From assembly GCA_913055805.1 (NCBI GenBank), contig CAJXLF010000008.1:62001-126000 (forward strand): a stretch of DNA of 64,000 nucleotides, given 5' to 3'. Of this stretch, positions 42,776 to 52,007 are shown one piece after another (position 1 is the first letter of the stretch; the number at the start of each line of letters is the position of its first letter). This stretch comes from an uncultured Salinisphaerales bacterium (lineage in GTDB: Bacteria > Pseudomonadota > Gammaproteobacteria > Nevskiales > CAJXLF01). The translations under genes and the position numbers were made by a program. Below the pieces are notes generated by a model that saw nothing but the letters and a program-made list of their open reading frames with translations, did no database searches and was not told the DNA's origin.

Positions 42776-43028
42776 TGCATGTCTCCTTCCTGCAGGCACC
42801 GATACTTTATTTAGTGTTTCACTGCACCAGCCAGCAAATATAAACACATAGGCTCCGTGCAACTTGAATACACCTGCTATCCCGGCCTTGCCCGCCGCAC
42901 TTCCACATTCAGTTCGATTGATAGTTCGAAAAAATAGCAGCGTGATTCAAGCGAGCTTGCCGGTTCCACATTATCTTCAATGCATTAGACAAGCGTCATT
43001 CGCATAAAGAATATGAGGAGACCAGGGC

Positions 43029-44849
43029 ATGAGATCCATCTATAAAACTACGTACTTATTGTTTTTTGCAGTCAGTTTGCAGGCCTGCGGCGAGAGCAAT
43101 ACCGATCCATTAATGCCCTCAGAAGGGGATGCCCAGCTCACTACTCAGCAACATGCTCCGGGAACCGTCTCTCAGGATTTTTTGACATTATCCGACGGCA
43201 CCCAGCTCTATTACACATTGACCCTGCCTGAGGGTGACGGCCCATTCCCTGTCATTTTTATGTATGACCCTTATGATGCAGGTGTTCTGAGTGATCCAAC
43301 CTGGAATGAAGCCGGATACGCCATGCTCGGAGTGAATTTTCGGGGTACGGGATGCTCCGAAGGTCATTTCTACCCTTTAAGTACCGACGTATGGGGGCGA
43401 GATGGGGCTGAAGTCGTTGAATGGGCTGCCAGGCAAGAATGGTCTAGCGGTGACATCGGCATGATAGGCATCTCGTTTACCGCTGTAGCTCAGTACGCAA
43501 CAGCAGCATTTGCAGGCCCGGCATTGAAAGCCATTGCCCCGGGAAACGTCTTCCTGGACTTTTATCGAGACTTCATCTATCCGGGAGGTATGCGAAACCT
43601 CTGGGTGCCTTTATGGGTGACTGCGGGGCGAGGTTACCTCGTGGGTCAAGCATCAGTTGAGCAGATATTCACGGATCCGGAGCGCTGCGGCCCAAGCCAC
43701 GTCCAGCACACACCAACGAATGCATTGGAAATAGTTGAGCCAATCATTTACCCATGGGTTGATCACCCGACTTGGTCAAACCAGCCTTCCGCCTATTTGG
43801 ATCAAGTCAACCTGCCTGTCCTTGCTTGTGTTAACTGGCAAGACACCACGATTTATAGCAGGTCGTTAAACGACATCATTGCAAGCCTTGACTCTGATCT
43901 CACCTGGATAGTTGGTACAAATGGCACACATTACGATTGCCCGATAACTAGAAAGGAAAAGTTGCGATTCTTCGATTATTACCTGAAAGGTGTTGATACC
44001 GAATGGCCATCAACCCCACATGTGGTTATCGTCAATGAGCTGGAAAATAGTCTGGGTGAGGATGTCGATGAACTACTAGACAGCCCTCCGGGGGCATGGC
44101 AAACAAGCTTTACGAAGCTATCCGACTTAGACGCCGCGCTGGAAACGCTGACACTCTACTTACACTCTGATGGAAGCTTGCAAACAAATACGCCTGGCAA
44201 CTCAGCCGGATCCAGCTCGTTCTTTGATGCACCAACCACGGCTAACACACCAGCGGACTTTGCCGGTATTGACTCCTTTGGCAATCCACGTATTGAAGGC
44301 AGCAGCATCAGTTTCACAACACCTGTTCTTGAAGAGGATCTTTCATTATTCGGTCCTGCCGCAGCAGAGTTATGGCTATCGACAATCGGCTTTGATGCAG
44401 ACATTCAGGTATTGCTAAGCGAAGTCCGTCCGGACGGTCAGGAAGTCTACGTACAGAATGGCTGGTTACGGTGGAGTCATCGCGTTGAGGATGAGACACA
44501 AAGCCTGGAGCGACGGCCCTATCATCAGCATGCAGAATCGAGCGAGAGTTTATTACTGCCTGGTGAAATCGTGAAAGGCCGCATTGAAATCTACCCTTTT
44601 GCACATGTATTTCGCGCTGGCACGGCACTGCGATTGACAATCGACACACCGGCAGGTTGGTTCGAACAACGCCCTCTCGGGGTGCTTATTAACGTTCATC
44701 ATGATGATGAATATCGCTCCGCCATAAAACTAGGTTGGTTGCGAGGGCAAAAAGCCGAGGCGCCAATCCCCGACTGCGGTGTATTGCTGAATCAGCCTTG
44801 CCGCCCGGATTCGGATGGCATGCCGCAAGGAAGCCTGAAGCTGCCATGA
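43029..44849 (+). CDS. CocE/NonD-family (S15-type) hydrolase, lipoprotein
   Basis: A 606-residue exported hydrolase. Lipobox LQAC gives Cys20. FRGTGCSEGHFYPLSTD precedes the nucleophile elbow GISFTA with Ser149 (the usual motif has Tyr then Gly after the Ser). The remaining triad lies further on, and a C-terminal jelly-roll domain starts near residue 390 (LDAALETLTLYLHSDGSL). It shares blocks with the enzyme at 58.3 kb, including GVLLNQPCRPDSDGMPQGSLKLP at its end. An AGGAG ribosome site precedes the ATG. Divergent from the M28-like gene. Substrate unknown; ester or amide hydrolysis is expected from the family. Confidence 0.87.
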   Translation: MRSIYKTTYLLFFAVSLQACGESNTDPLMPSEGDAQLTTQQHAPGTVSQDFLTLSDGTQLYYTLTLPEGDGPFPVIFMYDPYDAGVLSDPTWNEAGYAMLGVNFRGTGCSEGHFYPLSTDVWGRDGAEVVEWAARQEWSSGDIGMIGISFTAVAQYATAAFAGPALKAIAPGNVFLDFYRDFIYPGGMRNLWVPLWVTAGRGYLVGQASVEQIFTDPERCGPSHVQHTPTNALEIVEPIIYPWVDHPTWSNQPSAYLDQVNLPVLACVNWQDTTIYSRSLNDIIASLDSDLTWIVGTNGTHYDCPITRKEKLRFFDYYLKGVDTEWPSTPHVVIVNELENSLGEDVDELLDSPPGAWQTSFTKLSDLDAALETLTLYLHSDGSLQTNTPGNSAGSSSFFDAPTTANTPADFAGIDSFGNPRIEGSSISFTTPVLEEDLSLFGPAAAELWLSTIGFDADIQVLLSEVRPDGQEVYVQNGWLRWSHRVEDETQSLERRPYHQHAESSESLLLPGEIVKGRIEIYPFAHVFRAGTALRLTIDTPAGWFEQRPLGVLINVHHDDEYRSAIKLGWLRGQKAEAPIPDCGVLLNQPCRPDSDGMPQGSLKLP

Positions 44850-44934
44850 CAGAACTGTTCCTGCCTTCTTGAGTAGTCACCTAATAGATACAACTCACTT
44901 TTGCCCGGAAGCTATTGGCATGAACCAAAGTTGA

Positions 44935-45159
44935 GGTTTTGCGCTGGTCACCTTTTACTTCGTGCAATTCGGCATAGCGCACATCGGAGCAACCAAAGTA
45001 GCCACTTATGGATTCCACAACCCCATGTTTGCCATTTTCATCTGTGTAAGCTTGGGGTTGGACGAATTTGAGTGGGGCGCTGTGCCGGGCTTGCTGTTTA
45101 TTCTGACTGCGATGTGGATTATCCAGCGAGGGGAAAAAGTGCAACCGAGTCTGGCTTAG
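44935..45159 (+). pseudogene. EamA/DMT transporter C-terminal relic
   Basis: The plus strand encodes FALVTFYFVQFGIAHIGATK, then NPMFAIFICVSLGLDEFEWG, GLLFILTAMWIIQ and a stop: the last two or three helices of a drug/metabolite transporter of the EamA type. An in-frame stop lies just upstream (44932-44934) and no N-terminal helices are found. The only Met starts inside the helix, so a working transporter is unlikely. It occupies most of the gap between the CocE-type and DUF1302 genes. Confidence 0.66.
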
Positions 45160-45228
45160 TCGCATTTTGACCCAGCCTGATTGGGGCAATCCTGATCATG
45201 AATGCTGACCGGCTTAAAGTCCGGAAGA

Positions 45229-47451
45229 CTAGAAGCTATAAGTAATCTCGGCAGCGATACTGTCTCTGTCACGCAGCTGGTTATCATCGCCCGCGAAGTG
45301 CTGGTAGATCACGCTGCCGGTAATGTTTTCTCCGTAATCCATGTATACACCCGGAATCAGCCACAGGTTGCCTTCAATATAGTTCTGGATGGGGAAAGGC
45401 GTGATGCCTTCAACATCGTAGAAACCAATCAAGGTAGGTTTCAGGTTGAGGCCAGTATTGAAGACATTGGGATATTCGAGCTGCACCAGTGTACGTACGC
45501 CCCAGGAAAAGTCGGTGCCGAATCCATCCGTCTGTTGGGTAGGGTTGAACGAGAAGCCTGCCGATTGTCCGGGAGGCAGGCCGGTGCCGTCAGCGCCGGG
45601 GGACGGGTGTGTAAAGTTGGAACTGCCTAGCAGAATCAGCCCGTCTTCAATGCCGGGCATGTCCTGCACATAAGTAGCGCCGGCTTCAAAGCCGAAAACG
45701 ACGTTCTCTGAACCGATGGGGTTTTCCACGAAAACTTTCAAAGCTGTCAATGTGAGCTGATGCACCTTGAATTGCTCGTAGCCAGCGATGTGCTGCCCGG
45801 CCTGAACCCTGTCGATGCCACGATAACGCGTGATGTAGGCTGGCGCCACCTGATCGGAACCAGGAATTTCGAAGTTGAGCAGGTCGGGTCCAACAATGCC
45901 GCTGGCGATCAGGTCGCCCACAAGAGCCAGGATCCGGGGTATGGCGGCAGGGTTCGTAATGTTGCCAAGCAGAGCATTGATATCGAAGAAGTTGGCCGGG
46001 TTGAGAATGGTCTGGCTGTTGGCAGGCAGTGAGGGAATCACCGAGGCAAACAGCAAGTCAGCGATATTGATTTGCAAGGGTGCGTTGGGCCGGTAGGCAT
46101 ATTCCCCTGCGAATGACCAACCCAGAGCGGTGGTATTAAACGACACGCCGAAGACTTCCAGGTCCTCCGGGTATTCCAGAAATACGCCAGCGGTGTCTAC
46201 CGGCATGGGCTCACGCGCCAGGTAGGCTTCCATGTCACAACCGCGCGGATCGCAACGTTCCGAGGTGTCGGGATGGAAAGCGGAATTGAAACCGTTGCAA
46301 TCGTCCAGCGCCTCAACCAGGTTCAAGGAGTCGCGCGCACAGGAATCCTGGCCAGCGATAAAGCTCAAGGAAGGCAGGCGGCTGTGGTGGTTGGCATAGT
46401 AAAAGGCCAGTTCCGTACCACCCAGTAAGTCTGGGAGGTAGCTGCGTACGCTCAGGCCGTACTGACCGCTATCAGGCGGCGCAAACTTTTCATCATCAGG
46501 AAGGAAAACGGTGCGGTGAGAATTGCTGAACAGGCCCAGCGTTCCCTGTGAGGCGTAGAGAGCATCCGGATCTTCCGGGAACTGACCCAGTGTGAGCTGG
46601 CCATTGGTGCCACCGCCCAGCGAATCAAGACTGGAGAAAAAACTGCCGGAGGCTTCCGGCACGGTGGGCCGCCATTTCAGCTGATAAAAGGCCTCAACGC
46701 TGATGTTTTCCGTAACGTCGGTGCCGATGGTAAAGAGCTCTACCGGGTTCCAGGTTTCCTTCAAAGGAAATCCGGGTTGGCGGGCGAGGCCGGCATCCAG
46801 CGGGTTGATGAAATCCAGGGTGTTATACAACGTCAGGTTGGACTCGCCCCAGCGCAGCCGGGTGCGGCCCAGTGAAAAGAAGAAGTCCTGGTCGAAAACG
46901 TTGAATGATGAGGCCACCTGCCAGGAGCGCAGATCGATCTTGTTGCCTACGCGGCCTTCGATTTCACTACTGCGTTGGGTATGCTGCGGCTGGAAACGCG
47001 TGTCCGGGTGGGTTTCCTCGAAGTTGGTATTCACTTCATCAAAGAAACCAACCACATTGGCCTTGAACAGCCACTTACCCCATTCCAGACCCCAGTCGGA
47101 ATTGATCTTGACCAGTGCGGTATAGAGTTCGCCCTTGTCGTAGTTGAGGTTGCCGTTGTCAAACAGGTGGCCACTGAAACTGCCCTTGGCGTCGACCAGA
47201 CGCTGGTTGGGCTCGGGATCCCCAAACAGGGAAAGGCAGTCGTCCGCAGCACAGAGATTCTGCTGACCCTCGATGTTGGTTTTATACAGCAGGTCTTCGT
47301 CCCGTTCTTCCAAGCGCCAGCCGGCGCCTACCGTGACGAAAGTCTTGCCCGTCAGGGAGACATCGCCCCACTGAAAATCCAGCCCGGCGGCAGGCAGGCT
47401 GAGCAAGAGCAGAAAAATACCAAGGGAAAGCGTACGTCCCTGTCGCATCAT
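45229..47451 (-). CDS. DUF1302 outer-membrane beta-barrel protein (operator-linked)
   Basis: A 740-residue barrel. The signal peptide (MMRQGRTLSLGIFLLLLSLP, cleaved near PAAG) precedes LDFQWGDVSLTGKTFVTVGAG. Family blocks DNGNLNYDKGE, SLGRTRLRWGES and FGVSFNTTALGWSFAGEYAYRPN are present, and the C-terminus is EITYSF with terminal phenylalanine. Start sites MM at 47451/47448 lie after a GGGGAC site. A TGATAT-N4-GTATTA site lies about 70 bases upstream, linking it to the tetR at 9856. A near-identical tail relic is at 33511. It may import products released by the neighbouring lipoprotein hydrolases; this is inferred. Confidence 0.86.
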   Translation of the reverse strand: MMRQGRTLSLGIFLLLLSLPAAGLDFQWGDVSLTGKTFVTVGAGWRLEERDEDLLYKTNIEGQQNLCAADDCLSLFGDPEPNQRLVDAKGSFSGHLFDNGNLNYDKGELYTALVKINSDWGLEWGKWLFKANVVGFFDEVNTNFEETHPDTRFQPQHTQRSSEIEGRVGNKIDLRSWQVASSFNVFDQDFFFSLGRTRLRWGESNLTLYNTLDFINPLDAGLARQPGFPLKETWNPVELFTIGTDVTENISVEAFYQLKWRPTVPEASGSFFSSLDSLGGGTNGQLTLGQFPEDPDALYASQGTLGLFSNSHRTVFLPDDEKFAPPDSGQYGLSVRSYLPDLLGGTELAFYYANHHSRLPSLSFIAGQDSCARDSLNLVEALDDCNGFNSAFHPDTSERCDPRGCDMEAYLAREPMPVDTAGVFLEYPEDLEVFGVSFNTTALGWSFAGEYAYRPNAPLQINIADLLFASVIPSLPANSQTILNPANFFDINALLGNITNPAAIPRILALVGDLIASGIVGPDLLNFEIPGSDQVAPAYITRYRGIDRVQAGQHIAGYEQFKVHQLTLTALKVFVENPIGSENVVFGFEAGATYVQDMPGIEDGLILLGSSNFTHPSPGADGTGLPPGQSAGFSFNPTQQTDGFGTDFSWGVRTLVQLEYPNVFNTGLNLKPTLIGFYDVEGITPFPIQNYIEGNLWLIPGVYMDYGENITGSVIYQHFAGDDNQLRDRDSIAAEITYSF

Positions 47452-47522
47452 GATTTGTCCCCTACGGTTTTCGCACGACTTATCATTCACGGCCCAGGCC
47501 GATCCGACAGTCAAAAAACTAT

Positions 47523-47538
47523 TGATATGTTTGTATTA
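47523..47538. promoter_or_regulatory. TAATAY-N4-GTATTA-type site upstream of DUF1302
   Basis: TGATAT (47523-47528), four bases, GTATTA (47533-47538). One base in the first arm departs from the consensus seen at 9825 and at 26936 and 26950. It lies 72 bases before the DUF1302 start. I infer it is the weakest member of a shared operator set. Confidence 0.5.
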
Positions 47539-47807
47539 AGTATCGGGGGAATCAGGGGTCGCCGAAACTACATAAAGGGACAGATTGATTGTCATAAGGG
47601 GCCAATGACGGCCCGGTATCGAGGATACGTTAAGTAGAAGCTCATCTGGCGGCGGGGGTCGTGGCGGAGCATCGCCCGGCCTGCGGAGACCTCCCCAAGG
47701 TTGAAACCGTGTCCAACTGGGTGTGGTAAGCGCAAACCCTACGAGTGCAAGTGCCCATGAGCCCTTCGCCGATATGAATGCTCGATATGAGATGTCTGTC
47801 AATGAAA
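47539..47807. other. Intergenic remainder between DUF1302 and GH-like gene
   Basis: Together with 47452-47538 this is a gap of about 350 bases. Short frames on both strands have no recognisable motif, and I identify no transposase or inverted ends. The region is GC-rich between 47640 and 47740. I see no terminator with a clear U-tract here. Confidence 0.35.
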
Positions 47808-49253
47808 TCAGGGATGGACATCGACATGGATCAGTAGTGTGTCGCTTTCGCTCAGTTCCACGGCGGGGCTCAGATGAATCTGTACTCCCGAGCTGTCGCT
47901 GATCAGCGATGCGGTTGCGCCACTGGTGCCATCGTTGCCGTAGCGCCAAGCGGCGATCTCCGCCTCGAAGGTATTCGGCGGCAGGGTGATCGCCACGGTC
48001 TCGATGCTCTGGTTGTCGTTACCGATTGGACTGACGGTCAGCAGATATCCCTCGCTGTCGCCGATGCGATAGGCATAGCTTTCCAGCGTGGCGCTGTCAT
48101 TGAGCTGGTGGTCGTAGTAGTACAGTGCACTGTCATCAAGTATTTGCTCCACCTGCAACATGGCATCATTAATCTGTTGGTTCGTGGGGCCAGCTGTGGT
48201 GCCGAAATAAAACCAGCGCGCGGTATTTCCGGGGTACTGGAATTCGCTGATCCAGTCCAGGTAGCGGACCATCACCCGCAGTGCCGCGCCGGCACCGTGA
48301 CCGTTCTCGGCGGCGCGTATGCCTACTTCCTCGGTAGTCCAGATGCCCTGTATGTCCTTCACACCGACCCACTGCTCATAACTGCGAACCAGGACATCGC
48401 GCCAGCGGTCGGGATCGTCCGGCTCGCTGGCATTCATTGAGTAGTGAATAGTGAGCAGATTGATCCACTCGTAGACGCGGGCGCCGGCCAATGCCGGCGC
48501 ATAGTCACCGATGATCTGGTAGTTGAGCAATGTGTCGAGAAACAGGGCGCTGTTGTCATTACTGAACCCGGCTATGGAGCCGAGTGCAATCCGTACAGGA
48601 TGGCCTGTGTCGGCCTCCACCTGATGCAGTGCCTGTAATGTCGGGGCGAGAAAGTACTCGACATACACCGGAATAATGGTGAGCAAGTCGTTGTTGCTGC
48701 GCTCGAAGTAGAGATTGATATTGCGCAGGTAGCTGCCGGCATTAATCTCGTTGCCAATTTGCCAATACACCTTGTGATCGCCGTCCAGCGCAGCAACTTC
48801 CTGCCCCCGCATGTAAACGGCGTCACGCCATAGCTTGCCGCCGTCGGCGATGATGGAATCCATGTAGGTCGCGAATTGTTCATTGACCCTGTTCGGGTCG
48901 GGGTTCTTGGCCGACCCCATGCCGCCGATCTGCATAATTATGTCGCGCTCTGCCAGCAGCATCTCCAGGCTATCCACGGTGCTGCTGTCGAGTGGTTGAA
49001 ACTGCGTGGGATCAAGTATCTCCACGCCATCGCGTTCGGGGTCGCGAATCGGCCCGGACCAACTGAAGGGCCTGTAAAGGCTGCCGAGATATTCCTCGAG
49101 CGACATGGCGAACTGCTGTCGCGAACCGGCCGTATCGTTCGCTCCCGGCGGATCGTCAGTGGTCGATGAGTTATCCCCTGAAGCACCATCGCCGCAGGCG
49201 GCGATCAGCGATAGCAACATGAGTGTTGATAATAATTGTAGGAAAGACTGCAT
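47808..49253 (-). CDS. Clan GH-A-like glycoside hydrolase lipoprotein
   Basis: A 481-residue exported protein. Lipobox IAAC gives Cys20; AAGGAT precedes the ATG at 49253. The central domain looks like a TIM-barrel glycosidase: VYWQIGNEIN with Glu169 after Asn is the acid/base strand-4 motif of clan GH-A, and IWTTEEVGIR with Glu308/Glu309 is a good strand-7 nucleophile. The C-terminal 120 residues form a beta-sandwich (GYLLTVSPIGNDN, then SETVAITLPPN). I cannot assign a GH family. It sits between a DUF1302 gene and a beta-helix lipoprotein. A role in cutting a beta-linked glycan is inference. Confidence 0.66.
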   Translation of the reverse strand: MQSFLQLLSTLMLLSLIAACGDGASGDNSSTTDDPPGANDTAGSRQQFAMSLEEYLGSLYRPFSWSGPIRDPERDGVEILDPTQFQPLDSSTVDSLEMLLAERDIIMQIGGMGSAKNPDPNRVNEQFATYMDSIIADGGKLWRDAVYMRGQEVAALDGDHKVYWQIGNEINAGSYLRNINLYFERSNNDLLTIIPVYVEYFLAPTLQALHQVEADTGHPVRIALGSIAGFSNDNSALFLDTLLNYQIIGDYAPALAGARVYEWINLLTIHYSMNASEPDDPDRWRDVLVRSYEQWVGVKDIQGIWTTEEVGIRAAENGHGAGAALRVMVRYLDWISEFQYPGNTARWFYFGTTAGPTNQQINDAMLQVEQILDDSALYYYDHQLNDSATLESYAYRIGDSEGYLLTVSPIGNDNQSIETVAITLPPNTFEAEIAAWRYGNDGTSGATASLISDSSGVQIHLSPAVELSESDTLLIHVDVHP

Positions 49254-49347
49254 TAAGATAATCCTTTCACTTAAAACAGCCCGCAAACCGGGCTAACTTC
49301 GTACACAATTCACTAAAGGGTTTTGAGAGGGGTATAGGACGACGTCC

Positions 49348-51171
49348 TTACTGGAGCTCATGGCAAGCATCAGGCCTGATCGTCAGCGGCTGAGCGATAT
49401 CCAGTTGGCTGCCGCCTGACGGCGAAATTCTGGAGGCATCCGGAGCACCGGGGTTCCCCCACCAATTGTTCCGCAGGGATGCGCTCAAGCCGGAACCGAC
49501 GACATCGAACTGGCCCGACCCGAATATGCAATTTCTTCCCTGGCTACCCTTCGGCAGGTGTTCGCTTCCGAAATCGATTTGCAAGTCATCGACCTGACCA
49601 AGTGGCAGCCCGAAGAACTCGCTGACCAACCTGATGGAGTTCTCTCCGGCATGGCTCAGGTCGGTGTTCTCGACTTTGAGTCGCAGGCGCTCAAGCCGCG
49701 TCAGTACGCCAACAAAGACATTGTTGAAATCGTTTTCCACGATCCGGGAGTTCAGCACTTCGACATCAACAAGCTTGTCAGGACCAAGCGGGTTTCCCTG
49801 TGGATCGGTCGATACCAGGCCGGCAACGACGCCTGTTATGGGATTGGTCCCGCTCAATACGGTAAGCCCGTTATTGCAACCGGAGAACCGGGAATTGCGT
49901 ACTTTCAGAATGGTACTATTGCCCGCTCCTGAACTGCCGGCGATGAGGCATTCGCCCGTGTTGAAGGGGATAAACCCCTCCTCGGGCTGGCCTCCGCGTT
50001 GGTGGGTGCCGTAAACCGTGACGTTGTCCAGTTCGAGCACCATGGTTGAGCCACTTCCCAGGTTCCCCTGTTCCAGCATGTCCCCTTGATTGTCTTCGAA
50101 GCTGCTGTTGCTCAGGTACATCTCCCCATGGGGGCTTCCGTTGCTGATGATGAACTCCATACCGTTGCAGGAAGAACCTCCGATGCCATGAGCGAAGGTG
50201 TTGCTATCGATGGTCCAGATTCCGGTGCTGTTGCCGGCGAGGTTCATGAACAGACCCTCGCAGTCGGCGTTGGGAGCGCCGATATAGGTCTGAGTATTCG
50301 CTACGGAGCGTGCTTGCAGCACGCCGGTGTCTGTGGCCTGAATCGAGATTGCGTGAACGAGATGCAATTCCTCAAGCTGGTGCAGGGGGCCGAACTTGAG
50401 CTCGGTGACAAAGTTGCCTGAGATTTCAGCCTCATAGTTCGCTGACCCGCTGATGCGCACATCGATGCCATTGCCGCAGGCGCTGTCGTGGACGTAGTTG
50501 TCAACAAGTGTCATGGAACCTGCCCCGCTGTCCGCATCGACCATGATACCGGCCCACCCTGCCGGCAGCAGAAGTGGGGCGCCAACGTGGGGAAGGATTG
50601 TTGGAACAATGAACGGTTGAACCACGTAGCCGATCGTACAGCTGGTGTTGTATCCGGAAATGTCGTTGCCCTGAACCAGGACGTCAGGTGTATTCAATCC
50701 ATAGACGGCACCACGTACCGCTTCAGTAACCACGAGGTTGCGGACTTCGCCCTGTTCGGCCAGGCGGACTGCATCGCCGTGATGACGGGCTGCGGTGGTA
50801 TTGCGGATTCGTGGCAGCGCCGGCAGATCGCGGCCGCCGGCTACTGATCGGCCTTCGCTGATTTTGAGGACATCCGGCCCGTCACCAATGAGCCGTTGTC
50901 CCCGTTTGAGTGCGATACCCCCGTCTAATGGAGGAACATCAATCGCCACAGCCAGTACGACCAAAGTATCACCAGGCTGCGAGGCGTTTTCGATGGCCTC
51001 CAGCGAGTTGAACGGAGATGTGCGTGTTCCATCTCCGTCAGGTGAAGCTTGGGCGCTGACATACAGAACGCGCCCCTCAGAAAATATTGTTGAATCGTGT
51101 GCATTACATGCAACAACTAAGCAAGTCACGGCACTGAGTGCGAATACGCGCCAGAACGGCATCAGGTCCAT
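49348..51171 (-). CDS. Right-handed parallel beta-helix lipoprotein
   Basis: A 607-residue exported protein. Lipobox VVAC gives Cys22. YVSAQASPDGDGTRTSPFNSLEAIENA (about 37-64) is the usual opening of pectate-lyase-like and DUF1565-type beta-helix proteins. Many short turns with N and G follow (for example VQGNDISGYNTS, NTFAHGIGGSSCNGMEF), and repeated V-T-V-N-N-N-type rungs continue to residue 550. Such proteins bind or cleave polysaccharides, or act as surface adhesins. No catalytic set is evident. It may work with the GH-A-like lipoprotein downstream; spacing is about 90 bases. Confidence 0.75.
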   Translation of the reverse strand: MDLMPFWRVFALSAVTCLVVACNAHDSTIFSEGRVLYVSAQASPDGDGTRTSPFNSLEAIENASQPGDTLVVLAVAIDVPPLDGGIALKRGQRLIGDGPDVLKISEGRSVAGGRDLPALPRIRNTTAARHHGDAVRLAEQGEVRNLVVTEAVRGAVYGLNTPDVLVQGNDISGYNTSCTIGYVVQPFIVPTILPHVGAPLLLPAGWAGIMVDADSGAGSMTLVDNYVHDSACGNGIDVRISGSANYEAEISGNFVTELKFGPLHQLEELHLVHAISIQATDTGVLQARSVANTQTYIGAPNADCEGLFMNLAGNSTGIWTIDSNTFAHGIGGSSCNGMEFIISNGSPHGEMYLSNSSFEDNQGDMLEQGNLGSGSTMVLELDNVTVYGTHQRGGQPEEGFIPFNTGECLIAGSSGAGNSTILKVRNSRFSGCNNGLTVLSGTNPITGVVAGLVSTDPQGNPLGPDKLVDVEVLNSRIVENDFNNVFVGVLTRLERLRLKVENTDLSHAGENSIRLVSEFFGLPLGQVDDLQIDFGSEHLPKGSQGRNCIFGSGQFDVVGSGLSASLRNNWWGNPGAPDASRISPSGGSQLDIAQPLTIRPDACHELQ

Positions 51172-51496
51172 GATCCGCTGCTTCTTGTGTCATCAACTGT
51201 TGCGCCCATTTGAAAATCATGTCGTCTCTCAGTAGGGCTCACCATATTTTTGAAGGCCAATCTCATTATCAAAACAGGCCATGGGGCCTGTGGGCACATG
51301 GCCTGAAATATCTATCAGTGCTCGCAGAGCGAAAAGCCGCAGTTGCCGATTCCATGGCCCCAATTGCAGCCCAGGATGCGGCAGCGGTAAGTCAGTCAGC
51401 GCATTGGACGTGCTTCGGTCTTTCCTGCGCCACGTGATTCTGCAAGGATGGTCCCGCGCGACGAGCGAGATGCCGATGAGGAGGAGTCGATACAGC
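51172..51496. other. Gap upstream of the GH172 relic
   Basis: About 325 bases with no credible gene. A plus-strand frame runs through it into the GH172 tail but shows no family match before residue 70. I take it as scrambled sequence left by the rearrangement that cut the GH172 gene. Confidence 0.4.
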
Positions 51497-51787
51497 GAAA
51501 CATCAGTGGTATCGGTGGACGGCGAGCCCGTCGTCATCTGGAACTGGCCGGTGGTCAATGACCTGAAACGCTGGGCGGATCACGAGTTTGTGATCCCGGC
51601 AGAGTACACCAAGGGCAAGCAGCAGATCGAGCTGTCGCTGGAAATCCTGCCGCCGGTAGAAACGCCTGCGATAAGTGGTCTATCCGCCGAGGATCTCGTC
51701 ACCACCCAGGTCAGCTTGCCTACACTGGGTATTCTGAATCAGGGTGGCTGGAGTGACTTCAGGTATGAAATCTATTCGATGAAGTAA
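51497..51787 (+). pseudogene. GH172 (DUF2961) C-terminal relic
   Basis: Encodes SVDGEPVVIWNWPVVNDLKR, continues through FVIPAEYTKGKQQIELSLEI, and ends SDFRYEIYSMK with a stop. The intact gene at 60838 ends nearly identically (GWSDFRYEIYSMK). The catalytic part is missing. It lies in the same orientation as, and two genes before, the chimeric DUF6351 gene, mirroring the intact GH172-DUF6351 pair at 60.8-64 kb. Confidence 0.82.
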
Positions 51788-52007
51788 ATATCCAGGGCGC
51801 TTAAAATGATAACTATATTGGCCTGATAGAAGCTTGCCTGTCAGAGGCTGGCCTGTTGCAATTCCTCTCGAGTGCCAACCCGGTTCTTTTACGTCATTCG
51901 AAGTCAGACCCGATCCAACTGCTCAACGATAAATTGTGGATTGAGCGGGTTGTGCAATCTTGATGGGCTGAAAAATCGTTAATACTGCACACTGGCGGAA
52001 TCAGTCT

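Noticed and set aside
46975-47637. Plus-strand open frame opposite the DUF1302 start and its promoter
   Set aside because: Antisense to a clear barrel gene; no motif.
47874-48440. Plus-strand open frame opposite the GH-A-like gene
   Set aside because: No family features; the opposite strand has signal, lipobox and catalytic motifs.
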